Of a stretch of 64,000 nucleotides of DNA, positions 59,480 to 64,000 are shown one piece after another (position 1 is the first letter of the stretch; each line of letters begins with the position of its first letter). Position numbers and translations under genes: made by a program. The DNA comes from Chloroflexota bacterium (lineage in GTDB: Bacteria > Chloroflexota > Dehalococcoidia > UBA6926), in NCBI GenBank assembly GCA_026713485.1, contig JAPOOK010000048.1, forward strand, positions 1 through 64,000, read 5' to 3'. The notes below the pieces were generated by a model. That model did no database searches. It was not told where the DNA came from and saw only the letters and a list, made by a program, of their open reading frames with translations.

Positions 59480-59494
59480 GGAACAGTCATACTG

Positions 59495-60403
59495 ATGACA
59501 ATGACCAATCACAACAGTCCTCGTGACATCCACATCGCTTGCAGAGACCTCTTCAAGATCTACAAGGCGCAGGATCTTGAAGTTGTTGCCCTGCGCGGGC
59601 TTGATTTCCAGGCTGCGCGCGGCGAAATCGTCGCAATCGTCGGCGCGAGCGGAAGCGGCAAATCCACCCTCCTCAACATCCTCGCTGGCTATGACAATCC
59701 CTCTGCGGGGGATATCCGTGTGGGGGATCGTGACCTGCTCGTTATGCGTGGGCGCGCCGTGGAATCCTATCGCCTCCACGAAGTCGGTTTTGTTTGGCAG
59801 CAGACGGGGCGCAATCTCGTTCCCTATCTCACTGCGCGTGAGAACGTAGAACTCCCCATGCTGCTGGCCGGCGTCGGCGGATCGCAGCGACGTGAACGGG
59901 CCGAGGAACTGTTGGACGCCGTCGGCCTCACTGAAAGAGCCACCCACCACGCCAATGAACTATCCGGCGGGGAACAGCAGCGCGTCGCCATCGCCATTGC
60001 CTTGGCAAATCAACCCGACCTGCTTCTCGCAGATGAACCGACGGGCGAACTCGACACCGACACCGCCCGGACTGTTATGACCCTTTTTCAGTCCTTGAGA
60101 GACCGATACGGCACAACGATCGTCATCGTTACCCACGACCCGGATATTTCCAACTACGTCGACCGTGTCATCATCATCCGGGACGGCCGCGCGAGTGCTG
60201 AGATCGTTTCGCTGCATTCCTTCAAGCGAGCCGAAGAAGACGGCGTATTGGAGCCGCCCCGCGAATACATCCTCGTCGACAGCATGGGACGATTGCAGCT
60301 GCCGCGTGAAATGATGGATCGCGTTCGCTTGCGGGAGAGGGCCGTGGTGACAATAGACGGCGACCGCGTCGTTGTGACTCCGTCGGAATCGGGTGAGATG
60401 TAG
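59495..60403 (+). CDS. LolD/MacB-like ABC ATPase with C-terminal SpoVT/AbrB-like extension
   Basis: GASGSGKSTLLNILAG, LSGGEQQRVAIAIALANQPDLLLADEPTGELD; C-term ILVDSMGRLQLPREMMDRVRLRERAVVTIDGDRVVVTP. Confidence 0.9.
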   Translation: MTMTNHNSPRDIHIACRDLFKIYKAQDLEVVALRGLDFQAARGEIVAIVGASGSGKSTLLNILAGYDNPSAGDIRVGDRDLLVMRGRAVESYRLHEVGFVWQQTGRNLVPYLTARENVELPMLLAGVGGSQRRERAEELLDAVGLTERATHHANELSGGEQQRVAIAIALANQPDLLLADEPTGELDTDTARTVMTLFQSLRDRYGTTIVIVTHDPDISNYVDRVIIIRDGRASAEIVSLHSFKRAEEDGVLEPPREYILVDSMGRLQLPREMMDRVRLRERAVVTIDGDRVVVTPSESGEM

Positions 60404-60406
60404 CTA

Positions 60407-61144
60407 ATGACCAACGTGCCACGAGACGGGGCAGGGCCCGATATTCTTGCCGAGGCACGGGGCGTCGAGCGCGTTTATTCGCTGGGAGCCGAGCGGCTCC
60501 ATGCCCTGCGCGGCGTTGATATGAGTGGTGCGGCAGGGGAGTTCATCGCCCTCATCGGGCGATCCGGCTCTGGCAAGACCACCCTCCTCAACATCCTCGC
60601 CGGGCTTGACCGGGCTACTGCCGGTGAGGCGTTCCTGGCTGGACAGCGTTTGAATGGACTCTCGGAAGAAGGCCGCGCCGCATTGCGACGTCAACACGTC
60701 GGCATCGTCTTCCAGTCGTCCTCGCTCATGCCGCTGCTCACTGCCGCCGAGAACGTGGAACTCCCCCTCCGAATCTCCGGCTGGTCGCGACGCGACCGTG
60801 AAGAGCGCGCCCGTGAAGTGCTTGACCGCGTCGGCCTGCTGCACCGGATGCGGCACCGCCCCTATGAACTCTCCGGCGGTGAACAGCAGCGCGTCGGCAT
60901 CGCCCGCGCCATTGCATCGCGCCCCTCCGTCCTCATGGCCGACGAGCCCACGGGCGAACTCGATTCCGTTTCGGCGCAGACCGTCTTCTCGCTGTTTAGA
61001 AGCCTCGTTGAGGAAGAAAGAGTCCTGATCATCGCCGCCACGCACGACCGCGCAATTATGTCCGCAGCAGACCGCGTCCTCGAACTCCGTGACGGCCACT
61101 TCACCCGCGAATCAACCCCGGAACGGGAACCCGTGTCGGAGTAG
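60407..61144 (+). CDS. LolD/MacB-like ABC transporter ATP-binding protein
   Basis: GRSGSGKTTLLNILAGLDRATAGEAF, LSGGEQQRVGIARAIASRPSVLMADEPTGELD. Confidence 0.93.
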   Translation: MTNVPRDGAGPDILAEARGVERVYSLGAERLHALRGVDMSGAAGEFIALIGRSGSGKTTLLNILAGLDRATAGEAFLAGQRLNGLSEEGRAALRRQHVGIVFQSSSLMPLLTAAENVELPLRISGWSRRDREERAREVLDRVGLLHRMRHRPYELSGGEQQRVGIARAIASRPSVLMADEPTGELDSVSAQTVFSLFRSLVEEERVLIIAATHDRAIMSAADRVLELRDGHFTRESTPEREPVSE

Positions 61145-61155
61145 ATAGAGAGTGA

Positions 61156-64000
61156 TTAGGCTCTTAACGAACCCCACTGCTTTATCACTTGAGTCAGTCT
61201 CGCATCAATACGGCTGCCAAGCCTCTTGAAGCCGAGTTCTCTAGTCATCTCCTGCTTGAGTTCTTGATCCGTCCTGAGTAGCGTGTCCGACTCAATCCAA
61301 CGCAACAGCCCAATCAGTTCATAATCCTCGTAATCCTCAATACTGTTTCGTGAGAGTAAGAAAGGACGCCGCTCTGTTCTTTGGGGGCGAGCTTCGATAG
61401 TTGGGGCAGGGTCTTCCGCCTCCATTTGGGGTTCTTCGGATTGGGAGCTCACTTGGGGCTGACTGTCAGCCATTTCTACAGCCCGTCTCCAAGCCTCCTC
61501 GATCTTGTCGAGCTCGTTCTGCCTGTTTCTTGTCCATGCAGTTGAGGACAACCTGTGAAAGCTCCACCCCTTGTCTTCCAATACACTCTGTCGGAGGCGG
61601 TCCCGATCTCGCACTGTAGGCAATTTGTGATAGCTGTCCCCGTCGGCTTCAAGCGCTAGAACGAATTGGCCAGGCTTGTTGGGGTGGGCTAGCGCGAAGT
61701 CGATTCGATAGCCGGACACGCCAAATTGCGGAGTGTTTGGAATGCCGCGTTCTTCCAGACCGGATTTCACATCCAACTCGAACGCGTTGAGGGGATGTTC
61801 TCTGTACTCTCCGCCAAGCCTCATGCCGCCGGAGGAGACGTACTCCAAGTATTGCCGCAACAACTCCACACCTCGAGCATTGGATCTTCCAAGTTGCATG
61901 TCGATGTGTGAGAAGGATGAGACGAGGTGCAGATGCGAGCGTGCCCGGCTGATGGCAACGTTCAGACGTCGCTCGCCGCCCTGTCTGTTCAGTGCCCCAA
62001 AATTGTAGACCAATCTTCCATCATTGTTCTTTCGATACCCGACACTCAGGATGATCACGTCTCGTTCATCACCCTGAACCCGCTCGATGTTCTTGACGAA
62101 GAAAGGCTCAGCTGAGTGCCTCTCGAAGAACGATTCCGCCCCTTCATCAATAAGGGCGTTTCGTCGATTGTCCAGGGCCTCTTGGATCTTTGATGCATGC
62201 TCTTGTCCGAATGCGATTACGCCAAGTGATTCTGTGGGTCGCGTCCTCGCGTGCTCCAGGACGAGTTCAACAACCCTGTCAACCTCATCTGGATTTGATC
62301 GATTCGAACGCTGGTTCATTGCAGGTATGGGCCGGTGTTCTATCAAGTGGTGAGTGAAAGGGCCGTCCTCTCGGGTGCCAGGGAATGTTGTCAAAGCACC
62401 CTCATAAAGGTGCTCATTGGAAGATGCTATAAGCCGAGAATCCCGGCTCCGGTAGTGCCACTCCAACATCCGTTTTCTCAGAGGTAGGTCGCTGGAAAAG
62501 ACGTCAAGGATTGATTCGAAGGCAGCCGTATTCGTAGCGACAGGCAGGTTGGTTTCCTCGTCTTCATCGAAATCATCGTCGGCATCATCCACGTGGGCCT
62601 GTCGAAAGAAGTCGGTAGGCGGAAGTTGTCGATTGTCTCCGGCGATGACGGCCTGCTTCGCCCTCGCAAGGCTGCCGATCGCCTCTTCTGGCGGAATCTG
62701 GGACGCCTCGTCGAATATAACGACGTCGAACAAGTCCTGGGTCTGTGGCAACATTTCCGCGACCATCAACGGAGAGATCATCCATGCTGGGCGCAAAGCG
62801 ATGAGCACTTCCGAAGTGGCCCTCCGAAATGCCGTGCGCGGAGACTGATGTCGGCTCCTCTTGCCGGCCTCAGCCCGTACTGCCCGTGTCTCCATAGGGC
62901 GAGCGCTCATGGTGTCTGTGGCATTCACGGCCACGGCACGTCGTATCCGAGCAGGCGTTTGATCCACATGATCCTTGTCGCGGCGGATGAAGCGCTGCCG
63001 AGACTGCTCAAGTGCGAAGGGGTCGAAATTTCCCAGCTCCCGAAAATCGAGATTGATAAGCAGCGCATCCAGCCACGCCCACTCAAGCGCATCGGCAATG
63101 CTGTCATGTGGAAGATCCGCCCTGATCTGCTGCAGGAAGTTCGAGACTTCTTTTTCGCGGAAGTAGTCCTCAAGTTCCCTTATCCGAGGGAGAGTAGTGG
63201 CGACAGTCCGCGTTGCTGACAGTTTCTGAACCAGCTTCAGCGTGTCATCCATTCCTTGGCTTGAAAAATCTCGTCCAAGTCCATTCTCAAGTTGGGTAAG
63301 GCCTTCACTGCTTCTATCGACGCTATCGCTTATTTCTGCAAGATTAAGTACTGGCCGGGGCAGGCTACCGTCCCTACTTAGTGACTTCCATTCTTCGATA
63401 TGACTTTGTGCAATCCGAGCGGCTTCGAGGGCGTCAACCCCGCCTGCATCGACGGCCTGCGGAATCCTTTCCCTAAGGCTGTGCCATGCCGCCAAGCAGG
63501 AAGCCAACGGCTGGATAAAGATCTCTAGCTGATCGTATTGGGTGTTGTGGAGGTCCGGCTCATTCAGACGAGCGCCGATTTCCTTGACCATCCCGACAAA
63601 CGAGTTGACCGCTATGGTCAGTCCATCAAGATTTTCTGCAAGCACTGGAAAGGAGTTGTCCTGGTACAGAACCCGCCACTGCTCCACGCATCTTGCAGCG
63701 CCCTCAATAAATCCCAGAGCCTCGCGTCCCCCTAGTGGCTTCTCGCTTCGAGACAGCCCACTAACCAACTGTTTCGCGGCGCGGTAGCGGGGCGATATGA
63801 ATCCTACAACCCTCGTGTGAAACTTCCTCGCGGGGTTGAGATCCTGAGTGAGCCTGGGGAGGTCAAGGTGCAAGATATTGGGATCGACAGCACTGCATAG
63901 GGTGGCGACACCTTCCAACAGGGTACAGGCTGACGCCCAACCGGAGATTGCCAGCGGGGGAGTGATTCCTGCCCTGCGAAACTCACTAATCGCATTGTGG
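61156..64000 (-). CDS. SF1 DNA2/UPF1-like helicase with C-terminal REase-fold (MTES_1575-like) nuclease and DUF3320-like tail; partial, 5' end beyond the window
   Basis: LFDVVIFDEASQIPPEEAIGSLARAKQAVIAGDNRQLPP, RVQGDERDVIILSVGY, NVAISRARSHLHLV; nuclease YRIDFALAHPNKPGQFVLALEADGDSYHKLPTVRDRDRLRQSVLEDKGWSFHRLSSTAW; frame open to 64000. Confidence 0.88.
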   Translation of the reverse strand, partial: HNAISEFRRAGITPPLAISGWASACTLLEGVATLCSAVDPNILHLDLPRLTQDLNPARKFHTRVVGFISPRYRAAKQLVSGLSRSEKPLGGREALGFIEGAARCVEQWRVLYQDNSFPVLAENLDGLTIAVNSFVGMVKEIGARLNEPDLHNTQYDQLEIFIQPLASCLAAWHSLRERIPQAVDAGGVDALEAARIAQSHIEEWKSLSRDGSLPRPVLNLAEISDSVDRSSEGLTQLENGLGRDFSSQGMDDTLKLVQKLSATRTVATTLPRIRELEDYFREKEVSNFLQQIRADLPHDSIADALEWAWLDALLINLDFRELGNFDPFALEQSRQRFIRRDKDHVDQTPARIRRAVAVNATDTMSARPMETRAVRAEAGKRSRHQSPRTAFRRATSEVLIALRPAWMISPLMVAEMLPQTQDLFDVVIFDEASQIPPEEAIGSLARAKQAVIAGDNRQLPPTDFFRQAHVDDADDDFDEDEETNLPVATNTAAFESILDVFSSDLPLRKRMLEWHYRSRDSRLIASSNEHLYEGALTTFPGTREDGPFTHHLIEHRPIPAMNQRSNRSNPDEVDRVVELVLEHARTRPTESLGVIAFGQEHASKIQEALDNRRNALIDEGAESFFERHSAEPFFVKNIERVQGDERDVIILSVGYRKNNDGRLVYNFGALNRQGGERRLNVAISRARSHLHLVSSFSHIDMQLGRSNARGVELLRQYLEYVSSGGMRLGGEYREHPLNAFELDVKSGLEERGIPNTPQFGVSGYRIDFALAHPNKPGQFVLALEADGDSYHKLPTVRDRDRLRQSVLEDKGWSFHRLSSTAWTRNRQNELDKIEEAWRRAVEMADSQPQVSSQSEEPQMEAEDPAPTIEARPQRTERRPFLLSRNSIEDYEDYELIGLLRWIESDTLLRTDQELKQEMTRELGFKRLGSRIDARLTQVIKQWGSLRA

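Noticed and set aside
1-64000. tRNA or rRNA genes, prophage or IS elements
   Set aside because: No convincing tRNA T-loop/cloverleaf, rRNA segment, transposase, integrase or phage structural gene recognised by eye; a tRNAscan-SE/Infernal run would be decisive.

Overview
64-kb, GC-rich, gene-dense bacterial chromosomal segment. The gene set and the dispersed 'CGTCATTCCCGCGAAGGCGGGAATC' mini-palindromes resemble Chloroflexota (SAR202/Dehalococcoidia-like), but that assignment is inference. Content is mostly housekeeping and metabolic: hisF/hisIE, ilvE, folE, thrC, hom, rpsR-ssb-rpsF, glyA, comEC/comEA, rph, rarA, gatC/gatA, tmk and tatD. There is also a TPP-riboswitch-controlled thiamine ABC transporter, a MoxR-DUF58-transglutaminase cluster, a thiolase/OB-fold/MFS/enoyl-CoA hydratase cluster, a two-permease/two-ATPase ABC system, and the 3' part of an SF1 helicase-nuclease gene that runs off the window. 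The strongest unusual signal is a pair of genes that the ORF caller truncates at an in-frame TGA although family-specific sequence continues in frame. (1) In an Ogt/MGMT alkyltransferase the TGA replaces the catalytic Cys of the PCHRV motif ([32 protein letters not shown]). (2) In an SCP-x/Ltp-type thiolase the TGA lies in the C-terminal G-x-GG motif (LVNG-TGA-GGTVSSMATLVLG). Each TGA is followed at 16-17 nt by a hairpin whose apical loop begins with G, as expected for a bacterial SECIS element. Both are therefore candidate selenoproteins. No selenocysteine machinery (selA/B/C/D) is visible in this window.
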